Shown here: positions 1 to 8,763 of the stretch, piece by piece
Layout of the letters: each line of letters starts with the position of its first letter
Position numbering within the stretch: position 1 is the first letter of the stretch
Assembly: GCA_963766175.1 (NCBI GenBank)
Contig: CAVXZE010000012.1
Coordinates: forward strand, 1 to 64,000
Length of the DNA: 64,000 nt
Source: CAVXZE01 sp963766175
Lineage (GTDB): Bacteria; Myxococcota_A; UBA9160; UBA6930
Reading direction: 5' to 3'
Made by a program: the position numbers and the translations under genes
Notes under the pieces: generated by a model
What the model was told of the DNA's origin: nothing
The model's input: the letters and a program-made list of their open reading frames with translations, nothing else
The model's database searches: none

Positions 1-1
1 G

Positions 2-151
2 CAGCAGGTGTGGCAGGCACGTCCGGCGCTCGAGGCAGCGACGCAGGGCGATCTGGATGCGTTGAGAGCAGCGAACAAGCTCGATCGACCCGTCTGTCGC
101 GTTACCCTGGCAAGGACGACTCTGGCGGAGCAGATCGAGAGCTGCCACTAG
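2..151 (+). CDS. C-terminal 49 residues of an unidentified protein (partial)
   Basis: An open frame enters from the left edge and ends at TAG 149-151. It reads QQVWQARPALEAATQGDLDA and goes on to a tail ending IESCH. The composition is alanine- and leucine-rich and looks like a helical protein end. No family motif is visible and the start lies outside the window, so no function is proposed. The frame carries no internal stop and has the codon use of its GC-rich surroundings, which is the only support for it being real. Confidence 0.4.
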   Translation, partial: QQVWQARPALEAATQGDLDALRAANKLDRPVCRVTLARTTLAEQIESCH

Positions 152-220
152 CCCTGCTTACTCACGAAATCTACCCTCGCTGACAATCCCGATCCAATTC
201 GTCGAATCTCATCGCGAGAT

Positions 221-313
221 TCAATGTCCTTTGAGCTCTTCGATCTTCTCCTCTACCTCCTTGGCGCCTTCGTCGTAGAACTTCTCCTCGTCGGGAGCGA
301 GCTCCTTGTAGAG
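221..313 (-). pseudogene. Truncated 3' end of a gene, cut by an IS21-like remnant
   Basis: On the minus strand 30 codons read LYKELAPDEEKFYDEGAKEV and then EEKIEELKGH before a TGA at 223-221. The charged helical sequence looks protein-coding. Directly upstream, at about 314-316, an in-frame TAG appears and the sequence becomes the left flank of the istA remnant. This is what an insertion through an older gene would leave. The product is not recognised. The call rests on composition only. Confidence 0.35.
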
Positions 314-431
314 CTAGGCTCCACAAAACTGACCCCCATACGACAGTAAAACTAGACCCACCCCGGTGGCTCGAGGAGGAGAGGCACCGATGGAGGGGAA
401 GGTCTGGGCTGTGGCATACAGCACCGAGGGG

Positions 432-663
432 GTGCCGATGCTCGAGCCGAAGATCGTGAGGCAGATCGAGGAGTTGTCCGCTCAGGGGTGGGGGGCCCGC
501 CGCATCGCAAGCGAGCTTCGGTGTCGCCCGCAACACGGTTCGGCGCTACCTGCGCGGTGGGGAAGCTGCCCAGCATCAGCTCCGTCCACGTGCGTGTGTC
601 TTGCCCGCGAGTCCTCAGCCCAACCGGCAGGAGTGCTCGGGACCGACAGCCGGAGCCGCTTGA
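432..663 (+). pseudogene. istA: IS21-family istA remnant, N-terminal HTH part, frameshifted
   Basis: The frame from the ATG at 438 reads MLEPKIVRQIEELSAQGWGA and then RRIASEL. After one extra T near 517 it continues in another frame as GVARNTVRRYLRGGEAAQHQ, ending at TGA 661-663. Joined, this is the N-terminal helix-turn-helix of an IS21-type transposase (IstA), whose usual signature is xELGVSRNTVRRYLR. The catalytic core and the istB helper ATPase are absent. The flank at about 330-360 (gacagtaaaactagaccc) resembles the end region of such elements. It is a dead fragment, not a mobile unit. Confidence 0.7.
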
Positions 664-1337
664 TTCCAAAGGTGGATGAGGGGTGTAGCCAGGACGGCGA
701 CTGCGCCAGGCAGCCAGGCGACCCCCCGGTACCCCCCACATTCGAACCCGGCAGCGCGAAGAGAGGGCTCCCGCGTAGATTGCAGGATGTGGGAGGATTT
801 CCCGGGGGGGGACTCAAGGCTGTCTAGCTTCACGGCGGCGTTGCCCGCGCACACACCCTCCCATAGAGATGTCCGCAATTCCGTAACTGGTTCCCGAGCC
901 TTGCGATCCGCAGCAGCTCCGGGCGTTTACGGGAGCTTGAAGTCGAGGGCGAAGGGAAAGTTCTTCCTATTGAAAGGAAGAAAACATTCTTCTGGCTGGA
1001 GGTGCGGGAGCTCCTGTTGCTGTCGTTGGAGTGTAACCTGTCGATTCCCAAGGTTTCTATTCCCAGGAGGACAGTCTAATCTGGCATCGGTCTTGCGTAA
1101 TGGAAAAAGGGGTTGTGCGGGCAGGTGCCCCTCGTTCGATGCCCCGAAACCGAGGCATCCCCGATTTGGAGGGTCTGACCGCTCGGAGCTCTTGGGAAAA
1201 AACACCTGGCCTGCCATGGCAATGGGCGCCTGCGGGGTGCCGCCACCTGTTCCGGATCACCAGAGACACTTCCGCCGACTCGATTCCATTCTCGGAAACC
1301 CATTGACGTTCCCTCTCGACAAACAAGGAGAATTGAG
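664..1337. other. Long non-coding stretch upstream of the cytochrome gene
   Basis: About 670 bases without a convincing gene. Several open frames exist but they have no family-like sequence, no good ribosome site and odd composition, so they are treated as chance. The only element picked out is a sigma-54-like promoter at 1082-1097. The left part probably includes decayed insertion-sequence DNA after the istA fragment. Confidence 0.5.
1082..1097 (+). promoter_or_regulatory. Candidate sigma-54 (-24/-12) promoter
   Basis: TGGCATCGGTCTTGCG matches the sigma-54 pattern TGGCAC-N5-TTGC at most of its fixed positions, with GG and GC separated by exactly 10 bases. It faces the five-haem cytochrome gene whose ATG is 240 bases downstream. 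No enhancer site or activator gene was recognised nearby. A match of this quality can arise by chance in this much DNA, so this is a candidate only. Confidence 0.3.
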
Positions 1338-3817
1338 ATGAAGAGATCTACCCGGCTCTTGGCATCTCTGGCTCTCGTCTCGGCCGGGCTGTTTGTGGCT
1401 GTCGCGCTGGCAGCGGACTTCGTTCCGGAAAACATCCAGCAGCCCGGAACGCAACCTCAGGAAATCGGGAATCTGGAAGGCCCAGACAAGTGCGACAACT
1501 GCCATGGGGGTACGACCTGTCCGTCGAGCCGGCGCATAACTGGCGCGGAAGCATGATGGCCAATGCCGGCCGCGACCCCATCTTCTGGGCAACCGTGGCC
1601 ATCGCGGAGAAGGACTTCGCCGGCGCCGGCGACCTGTGCATTCGCTGCCACAGCACGGCCGGGTGGCTTCGCGGGCACTCCACGCCCACCGACGGCTCCG
1701 GACTGGCTGCGGGAGATTCGGACGGAGTGGAGTGCGACTACTGCCACAAGCTCACCAACCCGGACGACTCGGAGCATCTCGGCGACCAGTTCACCCCTTT
1801 TCTCGCCAACGATCTTGGTGATCCCGGCAGCGACCCCGGTAACGTGCGCGGTTACTACGGCAGCGGCATGAGCTCCATGTGGGGAGGCAACGACAAGCTC
1901 GGGCCTTACAGCGAAACCGATGCCGAGGCCCGACACCAGTTCATGCAGTCCCAGTTCCACCGCTCGGTGGACTTCTGCGGGACCTGTCACGACGTCTCCA
2001 ACCCGGCGGTTGGCAACCTGGCGCACAACAACGGCACGCAGGCGACGGCCGACCCCGTGGTCGCCGACGGGGCGCTTGGCGCGCCGGTGGACGGCAAGGC
2101 TGCCTTCAACAACCTCCCTCACGAATACGGCATCGTCGAGAGGACCTTTAGCGAGTACAAATCCAGTCTCATCCCCCAAACCCTCGTGTCCGACTACCTG
2201 AATCTTCCGTCTGATCTACAGGCTGGAGCACTTCAGGCTGGCTATGAGAGCGCACTCCTGGCCGGGAGGGGTGGCGACTATGCAGACGGCTCCCCCCGGT
2301 ACTTCAGCTGCCAGACCTGTCATCTGCGTCCCGTCAACGGCGCGGGCTGCAACAAGAACGGGGTGCCGGTTCGCCCGGACCTACCGCTCCACGACATGAC
2401 GGGCGGCAACTACTGGATGCCGGTGGCCATCCAGTATCTGGATCCGCTGGGCAAGCTCCGCCTCGGGGGCGGGCTGACGTCCACGCAGATCGACGCCCTG
2501 AACGCCGGCATCCCCCGTGCACAGGCGCAGCTCGATCAGGCGGCCACCCTGGTGGTGAGCGGGAATACCCTGAAGGTCATCAACCATACCGGGCACAAGC
2601 TGATCTCGGGTTACCCTGAGGGACGCCGGATGTGGCTGCATGTCACCTGGAGGGACGCGCTGGGTAACGTCGTGCGAGAGGACGGAGCGTACGGGCCGCT
2701 CGTTGACGGGGCCGGTGACCCCGTCACGGTCGCCAACCCCGCCAATGGCCAATCGGTCCAGGTGGAGTCGATCCTCGATCTCCACGACCCCTACGCCGAG
2801 ATCTACGAGGCCCACTACGGCCTCACCCAGGAATGGGCGAGCCAGTTGATCGGCCTCGGCTATCCGGCCGATCTGGCGTTGGGCTATGACCGGTACTCGG
2901 GAGCCCCGGACTTCACTCTTGGCGAGCTTGCAGCCAGTCCCCCCGGCACCGAACACGAAACCTTCCACTTCGTTCTCAACAACACGGTCATCAAGGACAA
3001 CCGCATCCCGCCCTATGGTATGAGCTATGAGGAGGCGAGGAAGCGCAATGCCCTGCCAGTGCCTGCCGACCAGTATGGTGGTAGCCCCGGCGGCACGTAC
3101 AACTACTGGGACGAGCGGTCGCTGGTTCCGCCTGCTGGGGGTGCCGTGTCCGCGACCATCGAGTTGCTCTACCAGCCCACCAGCTGGGAGTACATCCAGT
3201 TCCTCGATCTTGCCAACGACGGACAGAACGCCTTCCTCGCCGAGGAGGGGGTGAACATGCTGGACGCCTGGCTGAACGCAGGAGCCCCAGAAGTCCGGAT
3301 GGCGAAACCCTACGTGATGGCGGCGACGACCTGGACGCCGGAGTGCTCCGACGGCCTCGACAACGACGGCGACGGCCTCACTGACTACCCGGCCGACCGT
3401 GGCTGCTCGGGTGCGAACGACGGCTCCGAGAGGAACGCCAGCATGCCCTGCGACGACGGCATCGACAACGACGGGGACGGGAGGATCGACTTCGATCCGG
3501 TCACCTTCGCCAGCCCCGGCGACCAGTACACCCTCCCGTCCGGTACGGGGGACCCCGGGTGCGGGGCACCCACCTGGAGCACCGAGAGCCCTCCGTGCCA
3601 GGACGGCATCCACAATGACGGTGACGGGATGATGGACTACGACGCGGGCTACTTCGCCAACGGCTCCCCGGATTCCAGTGGACCCGACCCGCAGTGCATC
3701 GCGCCTTGGTGGAATAGCGAGGCCCCTTGGCCGATCTACTGCGGCATGGGCATCGAGCTCACCCTGCTCCTGCCGCCGCTGATGTGGCTGTGGCGACGGC
3801 GCAGGCGAAGGGTCTAA
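1338..3817 (+). CDS. Exported five-haem cytochrome c with NDGDG repeats (one-base frameshift)
   Basis: Two frames form one protein of about 826 residues. 1338-1508 gives a signal peptide (MKRSTRLLASLALVSAGLFV, then AVALA) and the first haem site. The rest is read one frame over from 1511. The break is in the G-run 1506-1510: one more G would join CDNCHGG to YDLSVEPAHNWRGS. CXXCH motifs lie near residues 52, 101, 133, 214 and 325. A central region with HTGHKLISGYPEGRRMW is typical of respiratory multihaem proteins. Residues ~660-780 carry calcium-loop repeats (NDGDG). The tail CGMGIELTLLLPPLMWLW plus a run of Arg looks like a cell-surface sorting signal. Expected to act as a periplasmic or surface electron carrier; partners are unknown. 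AAGGAGAATTGAG precedes the start. The frameshift may be a sequencing error or real inactivation. Confidence 0.75.
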
Positions 3818-4284
3818 CCGGGTAACGCTCTCAGAGCGTCTCCCTGCGACCTCATCCCAGAGCTTGGCCGGCGGCCGGAGGGCAGGGGCCGGCGGAGGTG
3901 ACGCTGAGCGGCTCGCTCCGACCGATCTGATCCCCGCGCTTCGTTGGGCTTCTGCCAGGGCTCCGCGGTGAGTGGACTGGAGAGCGGTAGCGCACGCTCT
4001 TGGGGGTATCGCCGGTGGACTTGATTCCGGCCCTGGAAAATCGGCCTCCGAGGAGGCAAGGCGGTGCTTGACCAAGAGGATTCATCGCAAGTAGGCTGAA
4101 CTTCCGCACCTGGCGCTCAGGTTGGAGGCAGTGTGGTTCAACTTTTTCTGGTGGGAATTTTCGACTTGGCAGGAATTGCCCTCTGTCTGCTCTGGGGGAC
4201 GCCCAACGAGGATCTGGTGCGGGCCTGATGAGAGAGTCCATGAACTTCGCTTAGGATGGTTTCATTTCACCTCGTTCGTTTCCA
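3818..4284. other. Non-coding gap between the cytochrome and SGNH genes
   Basis: About 470 bases with no gene that can be supported. Just after the cytochrome stop there is a short perfect palindrome at 3825-3839 (ACGCTCT C AGAGCGT). It has no following T-run and almost no loop, so it is a poor terminator. No ribosome site or promoter of good quality was seen ahead of the next gene. Confidence 0.5.
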
Positions 4285-6405
4285 ATGGGGGCTTCGACGT
4301 TGGTGAGAGGCTGGCGAGGGCGACTGATCTGTGGTGCGCTGCTCGGGGTGTTGCTTGCGTTTTCAGCAGGACGCGCAGGCGCGGACCCGCTGATCGCCGG
4401 CTGCTGCGACTCGATCACCTCCGAGCCCAGCTACCTGGATCTCGTCTGGGACTACTACGGCTGGCCTTCGGGCGATCCCTATGACCACAACCTCGGCGTG
4501 GACGCGTCCCCCTCGAGCTCCGGCCTGAGCCGTTTGCAGAGCTATCTGGCGACGGACGATCCCGATGCCGTGATCGTGCTATCCGGCACTCCGGACACCT
4601 TCATGGGACCCAGCTCGCCGCTGGGAATCTTTGACCACGACGAGACCGTCGCGAACATCGCCGGGATGGTCACAGCGACCCTGAACGATGGCGCCGAGCC
4701 GATCCTCGTGGCGCCACCGCCGGCCTTCGCCCCCTGCGCCGGAAGCGTGGATCCGTCTTGTTCCGTGATAGACGACCGGCTCTACGATCTCTCGGTGGCC
4801 CTCGATGACCTCGCGTTCCAGGAGGATGTGGCCTTCGTCGATCTCTACGCGCTCTTCGACGCGCACCCGGACCCGGGCTCGCTTCTCTTCTCTGACGGCA
4901 TCCACCCGAACCACGCGGTTGGCGATCCCCTCATCGCGGATACGCTGCTCCCAGAGCTCGCGGACGTCTTCTGCGGGAACGGAGTCCTCGATCCCGGCGA
5001 GAGCTGCGACGACGGCAACAACATCCCCGGGGACGGCTGTGCAGCAACCTGTGGCGTCGTTGCCGACTGTCTGGACGGCGTCGACAACGACGGAGATGGG
5101 ACCGTCGACTTCGGGGAGGATTTCGGCTGCGACTCGCTGTACGACCCCTCGGAGCGGACAACTCCCGGTGTGATCGTCTGCGACGACGGCGTCGACAACG
5201 ACGGCGACAGCCTGATCGACTTTCCGGACGACCCCGGGTGCGGACATCCCCTGCTGACGGTCGAGAACCCCGCGTGCAACGACGGGGCGGACAATGACGG
5301 AGACAACCTGATCGACTTCGACGGCGGCTTCTCCGCGTTGGGCTACATCGCCGCAGAACCGGACCCCGAGTGCGCCGGCAAGCCGTGGCAAGGTAGTGAG
5401 AACGAGCCGACGCCGACACCCACGGCTACGCCCGTTCTTCCGCTGACACCAACTCCTACATCAGCGGCTTCGCCGACGCCCCGGCCGCCTATTACTCCGA
5501 CGCCTATGCCTACGGCGACACCCGGCGGAACTCCCACGAACACGCCGGCTGTGACGCCCACGCCGGGGGGAACGGTCACACCGACACCCACGCCGGAGGC
5601 GACTCCGACACCAGCGCCTCCCGTTCATTTGGACAAGGACCAGCAAGCCTGCGTGAACGAGATGAACAAGAACGGCGCGAAGGTCAGCAAGGCGCAGCTC
5701 AAGGAAAACGAGACGTGCCTGAAGAACTATCAGAAGGGCAAGCTCACCACGACCTTCGAGGTGTGCACCACCGACGACCACAAGAACAAGATGCAGAAGG
5801 CCGACGACAAGACGGTGGAGGGGGAAGCGAAGAAGTGTGACTCACTTCCCGTAGCTCCGCCTTTCGCGTTTACTGGTTCGACGACCGTGTTCCAGGCTGC
5901 GGTGGATGGAGGCCAGACGCTGACCCGCGAGATCTTCGGCGACCCGGTCGATGACGCCGACCTCGCCACCAAGGTAGACCACAAGGACACGGCCAAGTGC
6001 CAGCTCGGAATGCTGAAGGGGGCCAGCAAGCTTGAGAACACGGTCCTTAAGGAGATCAACAAGGCCAAGAAGGAAGCCATCAAGGAGTCGAAGGTCGACG
6101 GCGCCTCGGCTCTCGCGGCGGAGCTACAGAAGGTGTTCTTGTTGGTGTTCGTCCCGAATGAGAAGATCGTAAAGGCTCAAAATCGGCTCAAGAAGGCGGT
6201 CGACAAAAAGTGCAGCGAGCTAGGCCCACCCGATATGATCTTCCCTGGCAGCTGCGGCGTTGGCGATCCAAGCTTGGCTGATGTCGAGGACTGCGTGATC
6301 GCGGCGGCACGCTGCCAGGCGTGCTTGAAGATCGAGGCATTCGACGACCTGGATCTGCCCTGCGACCGACTGGACGACGGGGGCCCTAACTGGAGCTGTC
6401 CGTAG
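4285..6405 (+). CDS. Secreted SGNH-like hydrolase with Cys-rich and NDGDG repeats
   Basis: 706 residues. A signal peptide (ending SAGRAGA) is followed by an SGNH/GDSL-like domain to about residue 230: block I is CCDSIT in place of GDSIT, then GTPDT, and block V DGIHPN supplies the Asp and His. Next comes a DUF4215 Cys-rich repeat (CGNGVLDPGESCDDGNN), then three NDGDG-type calcium-loop repeats, a Thr/Pro linker of about 70 residues, and a Lys/Cys-rich C-terminal domain (CVNEMNKNGAKVSKAQLKEN). An exported esterase or lipase-like enzyme is the likely role, but the substrate is unknown. The block I Gly is replaced by Cys, which could weaken activity. The domain set parallels the cytochrome gene upstream, suggesting a shared surface location. 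The ribosome site is weak, and a GTG at 4303 is an alternative start. Confidence 0.7.
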   Translation: MGASTLVRGWRGRLICGALLGVLLAFSAGRAGADPLIAGCCDSITSEPSYLDLVWDYYGWPSGDPYDHNLGVDASPSSSGLSRLQSYLATDDPDAVIVLSGTPDTFMGPSSPLGIFDHDETVANIAGMVTATLNDGAEPILVAPPPAFAPCAGSVDPSCSVIDDRLYDLSVALDDLAFQEDVAFVDLYALFDAHPDPGSLLFSDGIHPNHAVGDPLIADTLLPELADVFCGNGVLDPGESCDDGNNIPGDGCAATCGVVADCLDGVDNDGDGTVDFGEDFGCDSLYDPSERTTPGVIVCDDGVDNDGDSLIDFPDDPGCGHPLLTVENPACNDGADNDGDNLIDFDGGFSALGYIAAEPDPECAGKPWQGSENEPTPTPTATPVLPLTPTPTSAASPTPRPPITPTPMPTATPGGTPTNTPAVTPTPGGTVTPTPTPEATPTPAPPVHLDKDQQACVNEMNKNGAKVSKAQLKENETCLKNYQKGKLTTTFEVCTTDDHKNKMQKADDKTVEGEAKKCDSLPVAPPFAFTGSTTVFQAAVDGGQTLTREIFGDPVDDADLATKVDHKDTAKCQLGMLKGASKLENTVLKEINKAKKEAIKESKVDGASALAAELQKVFLLVFVPNEKIVKAQNRLKKAVDKKCSELGPPDMIFPGSCGVGDPSLADVEDCVIAAARCQACLKIEAFDDLDLPCDRLDDGGPNWSCP

Positions 6406-6815
6406 TCGCGACGCCCCCTCCTCGCTGCCGGCCTCGCCGGGCTCGCAGCGGCAGGGCGACGGCGGTCACTTCGCTAGAAGACAGCACCTGCAACGATACC
6501 GATGAGTCTCGTCGCAGCGACGACACGGCCTTCGGGCTCTTCGTCCCTACTTCCCCGCCAATCGCTCGATGGCCTCTTGCTCCTCCGCCGCCCCGTGATT
6601 CTCGACACGACAACCCCGGCAAATCATGCGCAATCAAGCGAATGGCTTCCCATCACTGCTTCGCCGTTCCGATTGGGAGCGATAGAGGTGTTTGCAGAGA
6701 AAACTCGTACGCGCGTCAATTCTTCCTTGTGATCGTTGTCGACAAATCGTAAATTTAATCGTCAGAGTGTCTCGAATCTCAGCCCTGCTCGGCAATTGCA
6801 TAGGGGGACCATCTC
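6406..6815. other. Intergenic region with a likely promoter near its right end
   Basis: About 410 bases without a supportable gene. The left part is GC-rich and featureless. From about 6690 the DNA becomes AT-richer, and a sigma-70-like promoter is present at 6725-6753 ahead of the small secreted protein gene. Confidence 0.5.
6725..6753 (+). promoter_or_regulatory. Candidate sigma-70 promoter
   Basis: TTGTGA (6725-6730) and TAAATT (6748-6753) lie 17 bases apart, each with 4 of 6 consensus matches, in the most AT-rich stretch of the area. The next start codon is at 6816, with GGGGGA before it, which leaves a leader of roughly 55 bases. The geometry is right, but the match is moderate. Confidence 0.4.
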
Positions 6816-7304
6816 ATGAAGCAACTCTCGATTGTTTCCTGCTTGGCGATCCTGGTACTCTTCGGCTCATCCGAGGCCTTGGCTGGCAGCAAGACGCACG
6901 TCGGAGTAAAGAGCAACGAGATCGTGAGCCTCACTACCGGTGCTGTACCCAACGACAACAGTGGTGGTCATGGGTTCTTCTACGATTCGACGAGCGGCGG
7001 CCCTTTCGTCGTGCCGGAAAAGTCTTCATTCGTGGTGACGGACATCCAGATCCTGCCGGGCAGCTTCCCCTCCTCCGGGACCTACTTGGTAGTGATTGCC
7101 TTCGGTAACCAGCAGAGCCGGACCTTCGACGCCGCGTTCACTGGAAACTCGTTCTATCAGTCCCTGACCACCGGCTTCGTCATACCGGGTGGAACGACCC
7201 CGATCGCCCGCAATACAACCTCCAGTACGGACTCCGTCTCGGTCACGATACAGGGCTACGTCGTGAAAGGCAGCGGCCTCGCGGAGCGCGATCCCGCCTT
7301 CTAA
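6816..7304 (+). CDS. Small secreted protein of unknown function
   Basis: 162 residues. A clear signal peptide (MKQLSIVSCLAILVLFGSSE, cleaved near ALA-GSKTH) is followed by a Ser/Thr/Gly-rich sequence with many short beta-type stretches (SSFVVTDIQILPG, YLVVIAFGNQQ, DSVSVTIQGYVV). It looks like a periplasmic or secreted beta-sandwich. There are no cysteines in the mature part and no catalytic motif is recognisable. A good ribosome site (GGGGGA, 9 bases away) and a promoter candidate at 6725-6753 support expression. It stands alone between accessory genes and a transposase. Confidence 0.6.
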   Translation: MKQLSIVSCLAILVLFGSSEALAGSKTHVGVKSNEIVSLTTGAVPNDNSGGHGFFYDSTSGGPFVVPEKSSFVVTDIQILPGSFPSSGTYLVVIAFGNQQSRTFDAAFTGNSFYQSLTTGFVIPGGTTPIARNTTSSTDSVSVTIQGYVVKGSGLAERDPAF

Positions 7305-7458
7305 GGGAGCGATTGGGTTTCGCTACCTAGGACTGACCCGGTTCTGCCCGTCCCGGTCAAATACTCGGAACTTCCCGCCATTGCTTACATTTTCTGACCA
7401 CAGGTCCAGATGAGCCTGCGCGGTACGCTCGGGGCAGTCCTCTCACACGGGAGCCTCG

Positions 7459-8478
7459 ATGGGCGCACTGCAACTCCTCACCGCCCTCCTCCGGCAGCTG
7501 CTTCAGAGTCGCGCCGCACTCGCCGCGGAGAACCTCGCTCTTCGCCATCAGATCGTCATCCTGCAGCGTTCGGTGAAGCGCCCGAGGCTCCATCGGCGAG
7601 ACCGGATCTTCTGGGTCTGGCTTTCCCGCCTATGGCGAGGCTGGCGGTCGAGCCTGCTCGTCGTCCAGCCCGAGACGGTGATCCGCTGGCACCGACAGGG
7701 CTTCCGCCTGTATTGGCGTTGGAAGTCACGGAGCCGCTGCGGCCGGCCCAAGCTCGACGCGGAGATCCGTGCCCTCATCCGTCACATGTCCCGCGAGAAT
7801 CCCACCTGGGGACGACGCCGGATCCGCTCGGAGCTTCATCTGCTCGGCTACGAGGTCGCGGAGCTGACGGTGGCCAAGTACATGGTTCGCGGACGCAAGC
7901 CACCTTCGCAGGGATGGCGCGTCTTCTTGAAGAACCACTCCCGCGAGATCACGGCGATCGACTTCTTCACAGTCGTCACCCTGAACTTCCGCATCCTCAT
8001 CTGCTTTGTGGTTCTTCGGCACCATCGACGGACGGTCGTTCACTTCAACGTCACGAGTCATCCGACGGAGCGGTGGACCGCCCAGCAGATCGTGGAAGCG
8101 TTCCCCTACGACACGGCACCCAGGTATCTGCTCCGTGACCGCGACAGGATCTATAGCTCCTATTTCACGGATCGGGTTCGCGGCATGGGAATCGAAGAGG
8201 TTCTCATTGCACCGCGCTCGCCATGGCAAAACCCGTTCATCGAACGCCTGATCGGCTCGATCCGGAGGGAGTGCCTCGACCACATCCTCGTCATCAGCGA
8301 AGCTCATCTGCGGCGCGTTCTACGCGAGTACTTCGCGTACTACCACGACTCCCGGCCGCACCAGTCCCTCGACGGCAACGCTCCCCGGCCGCGGGAGATA
8401 GAGCCACCAAGCCAAGGGCGAATCGTCGCCGAGCCCCAGGTCGGTGGTCTCCATCACCGATACCGACGCGCTGCCTGA
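7459..8478 (+). CDS. DDE transposase / integrase-core protein
   Basis: 339 residues. The N-terminal part is helical and basic (ENLALRHQIVILQRS, then a helix-turn-helix region with RPKLDAEIRALIRHMSRENP). The second half is an rve integrase core: D168 in AIDFFTV, D227 in LLRDRDRIY and E262 in PWQNPFIERLIGS, with 34 residues between the last two. The end, YYHDSRPHQSLDGNAP, is the usual finish of this family. All three acidic residues are present, so the enzyme may be active. Obvious terminal inverted repeats were not found. GGGAG precedes the ATG. It lies just beside the 3' end of ssrA, a frequent integration region. Confidence 0.85.
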   Translation: MGALQLLTALLRQLLQSRAALAAENLALRHQIVILQRSVKRPRLHRRDRIFWVWLSRLWRGWRSSLLVVQPETVIRWHRQGFRLYWRWKSRSRCGRPKLDAEIRALIRHMSRENPTWGRRRIRSELHLLGYEVAELTVAKYMVRGRKPPSQGWRVFLKNHSREITAIDFFTVVTLNFRILICFVVLRHHRRTVVHFNVTSHPTERWTAQQIVEAFPYDTAPRYLLRDRDRIYSSYFTDRVRGMGIEEVLIAPRSPWQNPFIERLIGSIRRECLDHILVISEAHLRRVLREYFAYYHDSRPHQSLDGNAPRPREIEPPSQGRIVAEPQVGGLHHRYRRAA

Positions 8479-8763
8479 GCGCCCACCGCTTCGCGCTCCT
8501 CACTCTGGCAACGCACGAGCCGCCGCCCAACGCTCAGACGAGCGCACCGGCCGCAGCGGCTGTCGAAGGATCCTGCATCGCTGGCAGGTCTTCCCATCCA
8601 TCCCCCATCGCTGGCCGGTCTTCGGAGATGGCTTCTGGCCGAAATGACCTTCTTGACCGGCACAGGGCGATCTCGCGAGCGCGGGTCTTAAGCACCCGAT
8701 GTTCCTCCAGTGTTCCTCCAGGAGGAAATCGACCTCGTAAGTATTTGATTTTATTGGTTATTT
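8479..8763. other. Gap between transposase and ssrA 3' end with short repeats
   Basis: No gene is supported. Two short direct repeats are visible: an 18-19 base repeat near 8577 and 8607 (catcgctggcaggtcttc, one mismatch) and a tandem 11-mer tgttcctccag at 8700-8710 and 8711-8721. The second is followed by an AT-rich run (8738-8763) up to the encoded CCA of tmRNA. This could be a decayed attachment region, but no second copy of the ssrA end was found. Confidence 0.4.

Noticed and set aside
366..827. 153-codon frame read as one protein
   Set aside because: Only residues near 23-50 match istA; after the extra T the frame is no longer istA. It is treated as a frameshifted remnant.
3825..3839. 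Palindrome ACGCTCTCAGAGCGT as a terminator after the cytochrome gene
   Set aside because: The loop is one base and no T-run follows, so it would not work as an intrinsic terminator.
2381..4075. 564-codon minus frame opposite the cytochrome gene
   Set aside because: It mirrors the NDGDG repeats and haem gene, shows no start signal and no known domain. It is a shadow.
8577..8625. Direct repeat of 18-19 bases near the transposase
   Set aside because: Too short and alone; it does not mark the element ends and has no partner on the left side of the transposase.
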